DNA of 64,000 bases from Cyclobacteriaceae bacterium (GTDB taxonomy: Bacteria; Bacteroidota; Bacteroidia; Cytophagales; Cyclobacteriaceae), in NCBI GenBank assembly GCA_030584025.1, contig CP129487.1, positions 2,170,001 through 2,234,000 on the forward strand, given 5' to 3'. The translations under genes were made by a program, and so were the position numbers. Shown here in pieces: positions 51,219 through 59,721 of this stretch. How positions within the stretch are numbered: position 1 is the stretch's first letter; each line of letters begins with the position of its first letter. The notes beneath the pieces are model-generated. The model was not told the DNA's origin and did not search any database. It was given only the letters and a program-made list of their open reading frames with translations.

Positions 51219-51398
51219 TTAAGAAGCTTTGTTCTTCAGTTCCTGAACCTCGGACCTGATCAACTGAGCCATGTTTTTAAGCTCCTGCATACCTTTTCTC
51301 AGGCGGGTACCGGCTGCGCTATTGCCCTTAGCGTAGAACTTGTCAGCATCACCTTCTAATGAAGCAATGAGGTTTTTGAGGTCATTGAATTTTTGCAT
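51219..51398 (-). CDS. Histone H1-like (Hc1-type) small protein of Bacteroidota
   Basis: A 59-codon frame from the ATG at 51398 to a TAA at 51219-51221. The product begins MQKFNDLKNLIASLEGDADK, continues FYAKGNSAAGTRLRKGM, and ends LIRSEVQELKNKAS. This matches the short histone-H1-like proteins common in Bacteroidota (pattern KFY-KGN-AAGTR-RK-MQELKN). They are thought to bind nucleic acids; the role is poorly known. It is a stand-alone minus-strand gene, convergent with dapA. Confidence 0.85.
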   Translation of the reverse strand: MQKFNDLKNLIASLEGDADKFYAKGNSAAGTRLRKGMQELKNMAQLIRSEVQELKNKAS

Positions 51399-51484
51399 TT
51401 TCTATGAGTTTAAGAGTTACGAGTTAAAATTCTATTGCCAATTTAACTAAAAACCTTAAAAATCAAGCCGAAAAGGCATCTTTT

Positions 51485-52738
51485 TTAAACTTTGGTAACG
51501 GCAACCAGCTCTTCGTTGCGGTAAAATCCGCTATCCAGCTTCTCTTTCAGCACCGAAAACGCGGTTAACGTACGCTCCACATCCTCCATGGTATGCACCG
51601 CAGTAGGGATTATCCTAAACATGATAACATCCTTAGGCACAACGGGATATATCACCACAGAGCAGAAAATATTGAAGTTCTCACGCAGGTCCATAGCCAT
51701 ATTGGCGGCCTCGCCTACCCCGCCCTTAAAGAGCACTGGGGTAACGGGAGAGGTAGTGGTGCCAATGTTGAAGCCACGCTCCTTTAACCCGTTTTGCATG
51801 GCATTTACAATCTTCCAGAGGTTATCCTTCAACTCCGGACGGGTACGTAATAATTCCAGGCGCTTGATGGCTCCAATAACCAAAGGCATCGGCAAGCTCT
51901 TCGCATAGATTTGCGAGCGCATGGAGTAACGTAAAAACTTAATGATGCGGGCATCACCGCCAACAAAGGCACCAATGCTGGCCATCGATTTGGCAAACGT
52001 TGAGAAGTACAGGTCGATTTGATCCTGAACACCTTGCTCCTCGCCTGTTCCGGCACCAGTTTTACCCATGGTACCGAAGCCGTGCGCATCATCAACAAAT
52101 AGTCTGAAATTGTATTTCTTCTTCAGCTCAACAACGCCTTTCAGGTTGCCCTGCTTACCCGACATGCCGAAAACGCCTTCGGTGATAACCAGGATACCAC
52201 CACCGGTTTCGTTGGCCAGCTTGGTGGCGCGTTGCAGTTGCTTATCCAGGCTTTCCATATCGTTATGCTGATATACAAAGCGCTTGCCCATATGCAGGCG
52301 AACACCATCTATAATACATGCATGCGATTCCGCATCGTATACGATCACATCTTTACGATCAACGATAGCATCAATGATAGACACCACACCCTGGTAGCCG
52401 TAGTTCAGCAACATCACATCCTGCTTGCCGATAAATTCAGCCAATTGCTTCTCCAAAGCGATGTGATGCACCGAGTTACCCGACATCATGCGGGCGCCCA
52501 TAGGATGGCCCATGCCGTACTGAGCCGCTGCTTCCGCATCAACCTTGCGAACTTCCGGGTGATTGGCTAAACCGAGGTAGTTGTTCAAACTCCAGTTCAA
52601 CACATCCTTCCCGTTAAACTTCATGTGTGGGCCTATATCACCCTCCAGCTTGGGGAAAAAGAAGTAATCGTCAGGTAAATGTGAATATTTGGCCAGCGGA
52701 CCGGCTTCCATCTTAAGCTTTTCAAATAAGTCGACCAT
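51485..52738 (-). CDS. Alpha-oxoamine synthase, serine palmitoyltransferase-like
   Basis: A 417-residue fold-type I PLP enzyme of the group with serine palmitoyltransferase (SPT), KBL and AONS. The catalytic lysine is K250 in FSTFAKSMASIG; DDAHGFG (D216, D217, H219) holds the cofactor and H139 in ESHAC stacks on it. In Bacteroidota, SPT makes the sphingolipid base from serine and acyl-CoA; the start DLFEKLK...YFFFPKLEG is shared by the Cytophagales proteins. Fatty-acid and amine specificity cannot be read from the sequence, so AONS or KBL remain alternatives. The ATG at 52738 is chosen over upstream non-ATG codons. A good promoter lies at 52765-52794. Confidence 0.85.
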   Translation of the reverse strand: MVDLFEKLKMEAGPLAKYSHLPDDYFFFPKLEGDIGPHMKFNGKDVLNWSLNNYLGLANHPEVRKVDAEAAAQYGMGHPMGARMMSGNSVHHIALEKQLAEFIGKQDVMLLNYGYQGVVSIIDAIVDRKDVIVYDAESHACIIDGVRLHMGKRFVYQHNDMESLDKQLQRATKLANETGGGILVITEGVFGMSGKQGNLKGVVELKKKYNFRLFVDDAHGFGTMGKTGAGTGEEQGVQDQIDLYFSTFAKSMASIGAFVGGDARIIKFLRYSMRSQIYAKSLPMPLVIGAIKRLELLRTRPELKDNLWKIVNAMQNGLKERGFNIGTTTSPVTPVLFKGGVGEAANMAMDLRENFNIFCSVVIYPVVPKDVIMFRIIPTAVHTMEDVERTLTAFSVLKEKLDSGFYRNEELVAVTKV

Positions 52739-52764
52739 TGCGTGTTTGTTGTTAAAAATTGCGG

Positions 52765-52794
52765 CAAAAATAACGAAAAATGCGCATAGGCAAG
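52765..52794 (-). promoter_or_regulatory. Candidate promoter of the SPT-like gene
   Basis: On the minus strand: CTTG (52791-52794) - 18 nt - TATTTTTG (52765-52772), fitting the Bacteroidota -33 TTG / -7 TAnnTTTG rule. The -7 box ends 26 bp before the ATG at 52738. Confidence 0.55.
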
Positions 52795-52831
52795 TCTTCA
52801 ATATCAATAGGCCTTCAATTATTATCAGGGG

Positions 52832-52862
52832 TTGGCCTAACGCCATTTATTCATTAGCATTG
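52832..52862 (+). promoter_or_regulatory. Candidate promoter of accC
   Basis: TTGG (52832-52835) - 19 nt - TAGCATTG (52855-52862), one mismatch to TAnnTTTG. It lies 16 bp before the ATG at 52879 and back-to-back with the SPT-like promoter. Confidence 0.45.
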
Positions 52863-52878
52863 CATTTTGAGCGATTTC

Positions 52879-54378
52879 ATGGGAAAAATCAACAAGTTAC
52901 TGGTCGCCAATCGGGGCGAAATTGCTTTGCGCATCATGCGCAGTGCGCGCGAAATGGGTATTAAAACCGTAGCAGTTTTCAGTGAAGCTGACCGAAATGC
53001 CTTGCATGTGCGGTTTGCCGATGAGGCCGTGTGTATTGGGCCTCCGCCTTCAAGCGAGTCCTACCTGAAAATGGATACACTCATTGAAGTAGCCAAACAA
53101 ACAAAAGCCGATGCGATTCACCCGGGCTACGGCTTTTTATCTGAGAATGAAGACTTCGCCCATAAGGTTGAAAAAGCCGGATTGATATTCGTAGGACCAT
53201 CTGCCAAATCAATTGAATTGATGGGCAGCAAACTCGCTGCTAAGGAAGCAGTAGCCAAGTTTAATGTTCCGCTTGTACCCGGTACATCTGAGCCAATTGA
53301 TGATGTAAGCAAAGCCAGAAAAATAGCGAAAGAGATTGGCTACCCGATTTTGATCAAAGCCAGTGCCGGTGGTGGCGGTAAGGGCATGCGCATTGTAGAA
53401 AAGGATGGAGAGTTTCAGGAGCAAATGGAACGTGCAGTAAGCGAGGCCACTTCTGCGTTTGGCGATGGATCCGTATTCATTGAAAAATACGTTACCCAAC
53501 CGCGTCATATTGAATTCCAGATTTTTGGCGACAAGCATGGAAATGTGATTCACCTGTTTGAACGCGAGTGCTCCATTCAACGCAGGCACCAAAAAGTAGT
53601 AGAAGAAGCGCCTTCATCGGTATTAACTCCTGAACTGCGCAAAGCAATGGGCGAAGCTGCGGTTAATGTGGCGCGCTCGTGCGACTATTACGGAGCAGGC
53701 ACAGTTGAATTTATCCTGGATGAAAAACTGAATTTCTATTTCCTGGAGATGAATACCCGCCTGCAGGTGGAACACCCGGTTACGGAAATGGTAACCGGTA
53801 TTGATTTGGTAAAACTTCAGATCAAAATTGCCGAAGGAGAAAAGCTTCCATTTGCACAAAACGATTTACGTCTGCATGGTCATGCCATTGAAGTGCGCGT
53901 GTATGCTGAAGACCCGGCCAATAACTTTCTTCCCGATATCGGTACGTTGAAAACCTATCAACGGCCGCAAGGCAACGGCATTCGCGTGGACGATGGTTTT
54001 GAACAAGGCATGAGTATTCCTTTCTATTATGATCCGATGATTTCCAAATTGATCTGCCATGCCGAAACCCGCGAACTGGCCATGGATAAAATGATCCGCG
54101 CGATTGAGGAATATGAAATTACCGGAGTTGAAACAACGCTCGGCTTTTGCAAGTATGTGATGCAACATGAAGCATTCCGAAGTGGAAATTTCGATACCAA
54201 GTTTGTAGAAAAATATTTCAAGCCTGAAGTATTGAATGCAGTTCCAGAACCTGATGAAGAATTATTGGCCGCGGTTCTTAGCACACGCATGGCTAAACCA
54301 ACGTCAGCCAACACATCAACCCATACAACTGCTGCCACAGAAAGCAAATGGAAACGAAACCGACTTGCCCGTAAATAG
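52879..54378 (+). CDS. accC: Acetyl-CoA/propionyl-CoA carboxylase, biotin carboxylase subunit
   Basis: A 499-residue biotin carboxylase that carboxylates biotin at the expense of ATP. Start KINKLLVANRGEIALRIM, ATP-grasp glycine loop KASAGGGGKGMRIV, catalytic and metal residues in EMNTRLQVEHPVTE. The C-terminus adds a polar Thr/Ser-rich tail (about 475-499). The ATG at 52879 is used; the TTG at 52867 opens the frame. No biotin carrier (accB) is adjacent, so subunit partners must be elsewhere; it could belong to an acyl-CoA carboxylase. Confidence 0.93.
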   Translation: MGKINKLLVANRGEIALRIMRSAREMGIKTVAVFSEADRNALHVRFADEAVCIGPPPSSESYLKMDTLIEVAKQTKADAIHPGYGFLSENEDFAHKVEKAGLIFVGPSAKSIELMGSKLAAKEAVAKFNVPLVPGTSEPIDDVSKARKIAKEIGYPILIKASAGGGGKGMRIVEKDGEFQEQMERAVSEATSAFGDGSVFIEKYVTQPRHIEFQIFGDKHGNVIHLFERECSIQRRHQKVVEEAPSSVLTPELRKAMGEAAVNVARSCDYYGAGTVEFILDEKLNFYFLEMNTRLQVEHPVTEMVTGIDLVKLQIKIAEGEKLPFAQNDLRLHGHAIEVRVYAEDPANNFLPDIGTLKTYQRPQGNGIRVDDGFEQGMSIPFYYDPMISKLICHAETRELAMDKMIRAIEEYEITGVETTLGFCKYVMQHEAFRSGNFDTKFVEKYFKPEVLNAVPEPDEELLAAVLSTRMAKPTSANTSTHTTAATESKWKRNRLARK

Positions 54379-54405
54379 TTAACCCAAAATACAAAGCAAA
54401 TCCTT

Positions 54406-55707
54406 GTGGCAGAAATAAAACCCATTCGCGCGTGGCGGTACAACCCGGAGTTTACTAAAGATATTGAGTCGTTAACCTCACCTTTGTTCGATGTAGTTTC
54501 TGAAAAACAACGCAAAAAACTGTATCAAAATCCATTTAACAGCATTCACCTTTCTGTACCCCGAGGTACAGCTGAAGAAGCGAACAATTTACTTAACCGT
54601 TGGAAAGCAGAGGGCGTAGTGATTCAGGATAATTTGCCTGCCATCTATGTGTATTATCAATACTTTAAACTGGCAGGCTCACCGCGCGAATATTGCCGCA
54701 AAGGTTTTGTCTGCCACATCCGTACGTACGATTGGGATGAGGAGATAATTCTGCGTCATGAAAATACCATTCCGAAAGCCGTAAACGATCGGGTTGAGCT
54801 GCTTGAAAAAACACAGCTTCATGCCAGCGCAACACATGGGTTGTATACTGATGAGCAGCATCAGCTTGAAAAACTCATGGACGAGGCTATTCAAACTCCG
54901 ATTTATGAAACGGAGGATTACCAGGGGGTTCGCGATGTACTGGCTGTTATTCACGATGCTTCCGTTATTCATAAGTTCATGAAGGTGATGACAGAAAAGA
55001 AAATTATTTTGGCTGATGGGCACCACCGTTACGAAGGTTCCTTGCTACTCAAGCATAAAATGCAACGCATCAATCCGAATCACACCGGAAAAGAAGGTTA
55101 TAATTTTCACCTGATGTATTTAACCAACACCGAGTCAGATGATTTGCGGATACTCCCCACCCATCGGCTGATTAACGGATTGAAAAATCTGGATGAACAT
55201 ACGATTCTGAAAAAGTTAGAAGATGATTTTATCATTAAGCCTGTTGAAGATGCGGACACCTTAAATGAAATCATCCTCGGTAAGCCGTGGGCATTCGGAT
55301 TGATGTTTCCGGAAAGCAACTACAAAGTGCGCCTGAAACCCGAGGCGCTATCACGAATGCCATGGCCATTTCCCGAAGAGGTGAAACGTCTGGACCTAAC
55401 GGTGATGCACTATTTCATTATTGAAAAGGCACTTGGAATTGTGGGTAAAGACCAGCGACAGAGTGAGCGCATTCAATTTGACCGAAGTTTCTCTGATTGT
55501 CTTCAGAAGGTATTGAAAGGAGAAGCACAGCTGGCCGTTATCACTAATGAAGTGTCCATTGAAGATGTAAAGAAAGTTTGCGCCAGTGGCGCTACCATGC
55601 CGCAAAAGTCAACCTATTTTTATCCGAAGGTGATTTGTGGCTTTTTGTTTAGCTCTATTAAGGAAGACGAGTTCAGAACTCCTGAATACTCGCCCTTTGA
55701 AAATTAA
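54406..55707 (+). CDS. DUF1015 family protein
   Basis: A 433-residue soluble protein of the DUF1015 family. The signature parts are IKPIRAWRYN, HLSVPRG, ILADGHHRYEGSLL (the conserved ADGHHR), and LRILPTHRLI. Related proteins are often near serine or D-3-phosphoglycerate genes but have no established activity; the ADGHHR motif suggests a hydrolase or metal-binding enzyme. Start is GTG at 54406 (GTG-GCA), 27 bp after accC. Confidence 0.85.
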   Translation: MAEIKPIRAWRYNPEFTKDIESLTSPLFDVVSEKQRKKLYQNPFNSIHLSVPRGTAEEANNLLNRWKAEGVVIQDNLPAIYVYYQYFKLAGSPREYCRKGFVCHIRTYDWDEEIILRHENTIPKAVNDRVELLEKTQLHASATHGLYTDEQHQLEKLMDEAIQTPIYETEDYQGVRDVLAVIHDASVIHKFMKVMTEKKIILADGHHRYEGSLLLKHKMQRINPNHTGKEGYNFHLMYLTNTESDDLRILPTHRLINGLKNLDEHTILKKLEDDFIIKPVEDADTLNEIILGKPWAFGLMFPESNYKVRLKPEALSRMPWPFPEEVKRLDLTVMHYFIIEKALGIVGKDQRQSERIQFDRSFSDCLQKVLKGEAQLAVITNEVSIEDVKKVCASGATMPQKSTYFYPKVICGFLFSSIKEDEFRTPEYSPFEN

Positions 55708-55740
55708 AAATTCTGTATTTTTACCTGTAAACAAAGTGGT

Positions 55741-55959
55741 ATGGAACAATTTGTTGTGCGCTTAAAGGATAAGAAAAAGAAAGTTTTCTTTCTTGAATTG
55801 ATGAAGCAATTGGACTTTGTGGAGATTGTGAAATCGGTAGATAATCCGCAAAAAGCGAAATTCATGCGTGAACTAATCGAGTCCTTTGAAGAAGTGAAGT
55901 TGCATCAGAGAGGTAAATCAAAACTCAAAACGCTTGACCAGCTTCTAAATGAGTTATAA
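55741..55959 (+). CDS. Putative antitoxin of a ParE-type pair
   Basis: A 72-residue protein, mostly charged and helical (MEQFVVRLKDKKKKVFF ... FMRELIESFEEVKLHQRGKSKLK). It precedes and overlaps by 11 bp a short ParE/RelE-like frame, the usual antitoxin-toxin order. No named antitoxin fold is recognised. Likely a leftover of a type II system whose toxin is truncated. Confidence 0.55.
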   Translation: MEQFVVRLKDKKKKVFFLELMKQLDFVEIVKSVDNPQKAKFMRELIESFEEVKLHQRGKSKLKTLDQLLNEL

Positions 55960-56161
55960 AGTTCTCTCCACCACAAACTTTGGCAAACAGGTCAAGCAAC
56001 TAGTCAAGAAATACCCATCTTTAGTATCAGATTTAAAAAAACTCAAGCTACTACTTGAAGCGAACCCAAGGGCAGGAATTTCGTTGGGAAAAGATTGCTA
56101 CAAAGTAAGAATCAGAATTTCATCCAAAGGAAAGGGTAAAAGCGCTTCAATATTTACTTGA
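55949..56161 (+). pseudogene. Truncated ParE/RelE-type toxin
   Basis: The first 65 codons read as a ParE/RelE toxin: SYKVLSTTNFGKQVKQLVKKYPSLVSDLKKLK and ANPRAGISLGKDCYKVRIRISSKGKGKS. Normal family members continue with a beta-strand core after KGKGKS, to about 110 residues. Here the frame changes to ASIFT and stops at 56161, so the C-terminal catalytic part is lost. The Maf gene starts 21 bp later. Probably an inactivated toxin. Confidence 0.65.
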
Positions 56162-56182
56162 CATATTTTCAAGTGAACTACT

Positions 56183-56746
56183 ATGAAACACCCACTTGTA
56201 CTTGCATCCAGCTCTCCACGCAGACAATACCTGATGCGCGAAGCTGGTTTTACTTTCACTGTTGAAAAGCCTGATGTAGAGGAATCCTTTCCCGAAGAGC
56301 TTCCGGTTGAACAAGTTGCGCGATACCTCGCGAATAAAAAAGCCGAATACTTCCGGAAAGAGCTTCACAACCAGATTATTGTTACCGCTGACACGGTTGT
56401 TATTCTTGATGGAGAAATCATGAATAAGCCCGCTGACCGAAAAGAAGCCATTACCATGCTCTCGCGGCTAAGTGGCAAAACTCATTTGGTCATGACTGGA
56501 GTCTGTATTTTATCGGCTGAGCGAGAAGAAAGTTTTGACGATACTACGGAGGTAACTTTCAGAAACCTGAAGCAGGAAGAAATTGAGTTCTACGTTGACC
56601 AATACAAACCCTACGATAAAGCGGGTGCCTATGGCGCACAGGATTTTATTGGCATGATTGCCATTGAAGAAATTAAAGGCTCATATTTTAATGTGATGGG
56701 ATTACCGATTCACAAAGTATACGAGCACCTCAAAAGCTGGACATGA
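56183..56746 (+). CDS. maf: Maf-family nucleotide pyrophosphatase
   Basis: A 187-residue house-cleaning enzyme that hydrolyses non-canonical nucleoside triphosphates (dTTP/UTP type). It has LASSSPRRQYLMREAGF, EESFPEELPVEQVARYLANKKAEYF, TADTVVILDGEIMNKP and the C-terminal DKAGAYGAQDF. The ATGA overlap with the next gene (56743) shows co-translation with the membrane protein. The proximity to the broken toxin gene is probably fortuitous. Confidence 0.94.
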   Translation: MKHPLVLASSSPRRQYLMREAGFTFTVEKPDVEESFPEELPVEQVARYLANKKAEYFRKELHNQIIVTADTVVILDGEIMNKPADRKEAITMLSRLSGKTHLVMTGVCILSAEREESFDDTTEVTFRNLKQEEIEFYVDQYKPYDKAGAYGAQDFIGMIAIEEIKGSYFNVMGLPIHKVYEHLKSWT

Positions 56747-57672
56747 AAAAAATATGGCAGTACCTGCGCGAGCATGTGCAGGAAGATTTCCGGTTGGCTG
56801 AATACACATCCATTGCCATATTCCTTGCCATTTGCATTGTCCTCAACTACACTTTTGACTTTGAAGATAGCTTTCTCGATTTACAGACTGGGTTTTCCAA
56901 ATTTCTGTATTACCTCCTCACACATGCAGTCGCCTACCTGATTCCGGTTTTCCTGATACGCTTTCTTTCAGGAAAGAGCCTGAAGCTAACGTCAGCGTTT
57001 TGGCTACGATCTTCTCTTCTACTGACGCTAATTAGTTTTGACCGAAGTAATTTCCTGCTCGAACAATGGGTGTACGAATTCTTTCACCACCAGGTATCAT
57101 TTTTAGCATATAAAATTTTGAACAACTTATCAGGGCTTATTTATATCATTCTTCCTCTATTTTTGTTTTACGTGCTCCACGACAAGCATGAACATAATTT
57201 TTATGGGCTCTCCAAAAACGTACCCGATCTGAAACCCTATTTCACATTGCTGCTGATTATGCTGCCTATCCTTGTAGCGGCATCCTTTCTTCCGGGTTTT
57301 CAAAAGCAGTACCCCATGTATGCATCTACCCTCGCACACACGTATCTACATGTTCAGGAATGGGTTACGGTTACCATGTATGAGACAGCCTACGCACTAA
57401 ACTTTGTCAGTATTGAATTTTTCTATCGTGGATTTTTGGTCATCGGAATGGCCACGGTACTTGGCCGATCAGCCATCCTACCCATGGCCAGTCTGTATTG
57501 TTTTCTTCATTTTGGAAAACCCATGCCCGAAGCGATCAGCTCAATTTTTGGCGGATATATACTGGGTGTGATTGCCCTGCAAACCAGAAGCATCTGGGGT
57601 GGAATTCTAGTTCATGTTGGAATCGCGTGGATGATGGAGGCAATTGCCTATTTGCAGAAACTTTTCAACTAA
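56743..57672 (+). CDS. CPBP-family intramembrane protein
   Basis: A 309-residue membrane protein with about eight helices, containing the CPBP (CAAX protease / bacteriocin-processing) signatures: IEFFYRGFL (E225, R229) in place of EExxxR, so the first glutamate is Ile224, FLHFGKP (H256) and LVHVGIAW (H291). The missing first glutamate, catalytic in characterised relatives, may abolish proteolysis. It is translationally coupled to Maf. Role: possibly immunity or protein processing in the inner membrane; not determined. Confidence 0.8.
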   Translation: MKKIWQYLREHVQEDFRLAEYTSIAIFLAICIVLNYTFDFEDSFLDLQTGFSKFLYYLLTHAVAYLIPVFLIRFLSGKSLKLTSAFWLRSSLLLTLISFDRSNFLLEQWVYEFFHHQVSFLAYKILNNLSGLIYIILPLFLFYVLHDKHEHNFYGLSKNVPDLKPYFTLLLIMLPILVAASFLPGFQKQYPMYASTLAHTYLHVQEWVTVTMYETAYALNFVSIEFFYRGFLVIGMATVLGRSAILPMASLYCFLHFGKPMPEAISSIFGGYILGVIALQTRSIWGGILVHVGIAWMMEAIAYLQKLFN

Positions 57673-57702
57673 AATCAAGTCTGACCCTCGCGTTCTACTT
57701 AA

Positions 57703-58242
57703 TTATTTTTTAGGATAGGTTTCTTTGTACAACTGAATACTGCGTTCAATAATGGGTAACGCTTGCGACTTTCCAAGAAACTCATCAATTACCACTTTCT
57801 TATTTTCAAGGGTTTTATAGTTTTCAAAAAAGTGCTTTAGTTCAACGCGAAAAAAATCAGGCAACTCACTTACATCCCGTATATGACTTACACTGGCATC
57901 CTGTTCGGCAACCGCAATAATTTTATCATCCGCCTCGCCTTGATCAATCATCCGCATCACACCAATAACCTTTGAGGGTATCATGCAGCGCGGCACAACC
58001 GATACTTGTGTTAACACAACAATATCCAACGGATCATGATCTTCCCCCAATGTTTGTGGAATGAAGCCGTAGTTAAGCGGGTAATACATGGATGCATACA
58101 ATACCCGATCGAGCTTAATCAAACCGCTATCTTTATCAATTTCATATTTTGCCCGTGATCCACGGGGAATTTCAATAATGCCATTTACCAGCTCCGGTGG
58201 ATGAACACCAACCGAAACCTCATGCCAGGGATGCTGTACCAT
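57703..58242 (-). CDS. ppa: Inorganic pyrophosphatase (family I)
   Basis: A 179-residue cytosolic enzyme that hydrolyses pyrophosphate. Signature EIPRGSRAKYEIDKDSG, LNYGFIPQT and the metal-binding DHDPLDIVVL (family pattern D-x-D-x-x-D) are present. It is a single minus-strand gene; the ATG at 58242 is clear. Confidence 0.97.
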   Translation of the reverse strand: MVQHPWHEVSVGVHPPELVNGIIEIPRGSRAKYEIDKDSGLIKLDRVLYASMYYPLNYGFIPQTLGEDHDPLDIVVLTQVSVVPRCMIPSKVIGVMRMIDQGEADDKIIAVAEQDASVSHIRDVSELPDFFRVELKHFFENYKTLENKKVVIDEFLGKSQALPIIERSIQLYKETYPKK

Positions 58243-58264
58243 AATCGTTCCTTTACAGAAAGGT

Positions 58265-58297
58265 AATAAAAAAACTCCCGACTATAAGCCGGGAGTT
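58265..58297 (-). terminator. Terminator after the sdaAB-tolC-hlyD operon
   Basis: Minus-strand stem AACTCCCG / CGGGAGTT (58290-58297 with 58273-58280) with a 9-base loop is followed by TTTTTTTATT. It lies 27 bp after the hlyD stop and thus ends that transcript before the ppa gene. Confidence 0.8.
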
Positions 58298-58323
58298 CAT
58301 ATCAATTATAAAAGCCAAATTTG

Positions 58324-59694
58324 TTATTCAGACTTTTCTTCTTCCTTCTTAGGTGCATTATTCTTTTCAGCCTGACGGATCTTATCACCATCCTTCAATC
58401 GTTTGGAAACCACCAGGAATGGACCGGTTACTACTTCGGTGCTGTCACTTACACCTTCAAGTATTTCGATATTATCATAATCACTTATTCCGGTCTTCAC
58501 TTCAATCATTTTAGCTACACCATTTTCATTTACAAACACAACCACCTTATCCTGCTTTTTCTCAGCAGGCTTTGGTGTATTTGTTCCGGCTGCAGGCGAC
58601 TCCGAAGGGCGCTTATTTTCTTCATTCGCACGCGTGGTCACAGCCGCCAATGGAACAGAGATAACATTCTCCTTCCGATTAGCCAGAATTTCAACGCTGG
58701 CAGTCATTCCCGGACGGAAAGGATAGGGTTTTCCGGAGTCAATCAAATCCTGATAAGATGAATTCAAAATAAGTATGCGAACCTCAAACTCTGTAATCGC
58801 ATCGGTTGAAACCTTGTCCTTTGCTGTATTCGCAATGTGCGTTACCAAACCTTTAAACTGGCGGTTAGCGTTTGCATATGCATCTACATCGATTAACGCG
58901 GTATCCCCAATGTGCACACGGATAATATCGTTTTCATTAACATCCACACGCACTTCCATTACACTTAAATCAGCAATACGGAGCATTTCTGTTCCTTGCA
59001 TTTGAGCCGTACCCACTACGCGTTCACCTTTCTTTACATTCAGTTTTGAAACGTGACCATTCATGGGTGCTACCACACTGGTTAAGCGAACATTTTCACG
59101 CGCTTCATTTACGGTTGCCTCGCTGCTTCGTACAATAAACTTGGCTGCCTGAACATTTTGACGAGCTGACTTCAAGTCATTTTCAGCTATTTTAAAGTTC
59201 TGTTGCGCCAATTGCCAGTCGGCTTCGGATATCACTTTTTCATTCCACAATTTTTTCTGACGTTCAAAGTCCTGCTCTGCCCTGATAAAGGTTGCTTCTG
59301 CGCGTGACAAAGCAGCCTCAGAGGCTACCAGGTTGGCCCGCTGTTGATTGAGTGATGCTTCAGCTCGCTCCAACTGTGAAAGCCATGTATCGGGGCGAAT
59401 CTTAACAAGCATATCACCACGGGTAACTGAATCACCATCTTCAATGTGCAACTCACGAATTTCGCCTGAAACTTCCGGAGCTAACTTTACCTCCGTAACC
59501 GGTTGCACTGTTCCGGAAGCGCTAACTTTTTCAACAATGGTTGTACGCTTGGCTTTGGTAAGCTCAACCTCCAAATCTTTTGGTTTGCCAATCCAGCCTT
59601 GCGATCTGCCAATAATTATGAATAACAACAGTACAACTACTGCTCCGATAAGGATATAGATAAGTTTGTTTGACTTTTTCTTTTGTTTGGCCAT
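58324..59694 (-). CDS. HlyD/RND-type periplasmic adaptor
   Basis: A 456-residue adaptor anchored by one N-terminal helix (about 9-26, KLIYILIGAVVVLLLFIII). It has a beta-barrel/lipoyl region (VKLAPEVSGEIRELHIEDGDSVTRGD), a long helical hairpin (about 90-180), and a C-terminal membrane-proximal domain. The Ser/Pro-rich insert about 355-385 is disordered. It bridges an inner-membrane pump to the TolC protein encoded upstream. No pump gene follows: the operon ends in a terminator. Confidence 0.92.
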   Translation of the reverse strand: MAKQKKKSNKLIYILIGAVVVLLLFIIIGRSQGWIGKPKDLEVELTKAKRTTIVEKVSASGTVQPVTEVKLAPEVSGEIRELHIEDGDSVTRGDMLVKIRPDTWLSQLERAEASLNQQRANLVASEAALSRAEATFIRAEQDFERQKKLWNEKVISEADWQLAQQNFKIAENDLKSARQNVQAAKFIVRSSEATVNEARENVRLTSVVAPMNGHVSKLNVKKGERVVGTAQMQGTEMLRIADLSVMEVRVDVNENDIIRVHIGDTALIDVDAYANANRQFKGLVTHIANTAKDKVSTDAITEFEVRILILNSSYQDLIDSGKPYPFRPGMTASVEILANRKENVISVPLAAVTTRANEENKRPSESPAAGTNTPKPAEKKQDKVVVFVNENGVAKMIEVKTGISDYDNIEILEGVSDSTEVVTGPFLVVSKRLKDGDKIRQAEKNNAPKKEEEKSE

Positions 59695-59721
59695 GTACTT
59701 TATGCGTTAACGTAGTGGTTA

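Noticed and set aside
52739..52846. Upstream extension of the SPT-like frame with a hydrophobic start
   Set aside because: The extension opens at a non-ATG codon and overlaps the candidate promoter; the ATG at 52738 fits the family.
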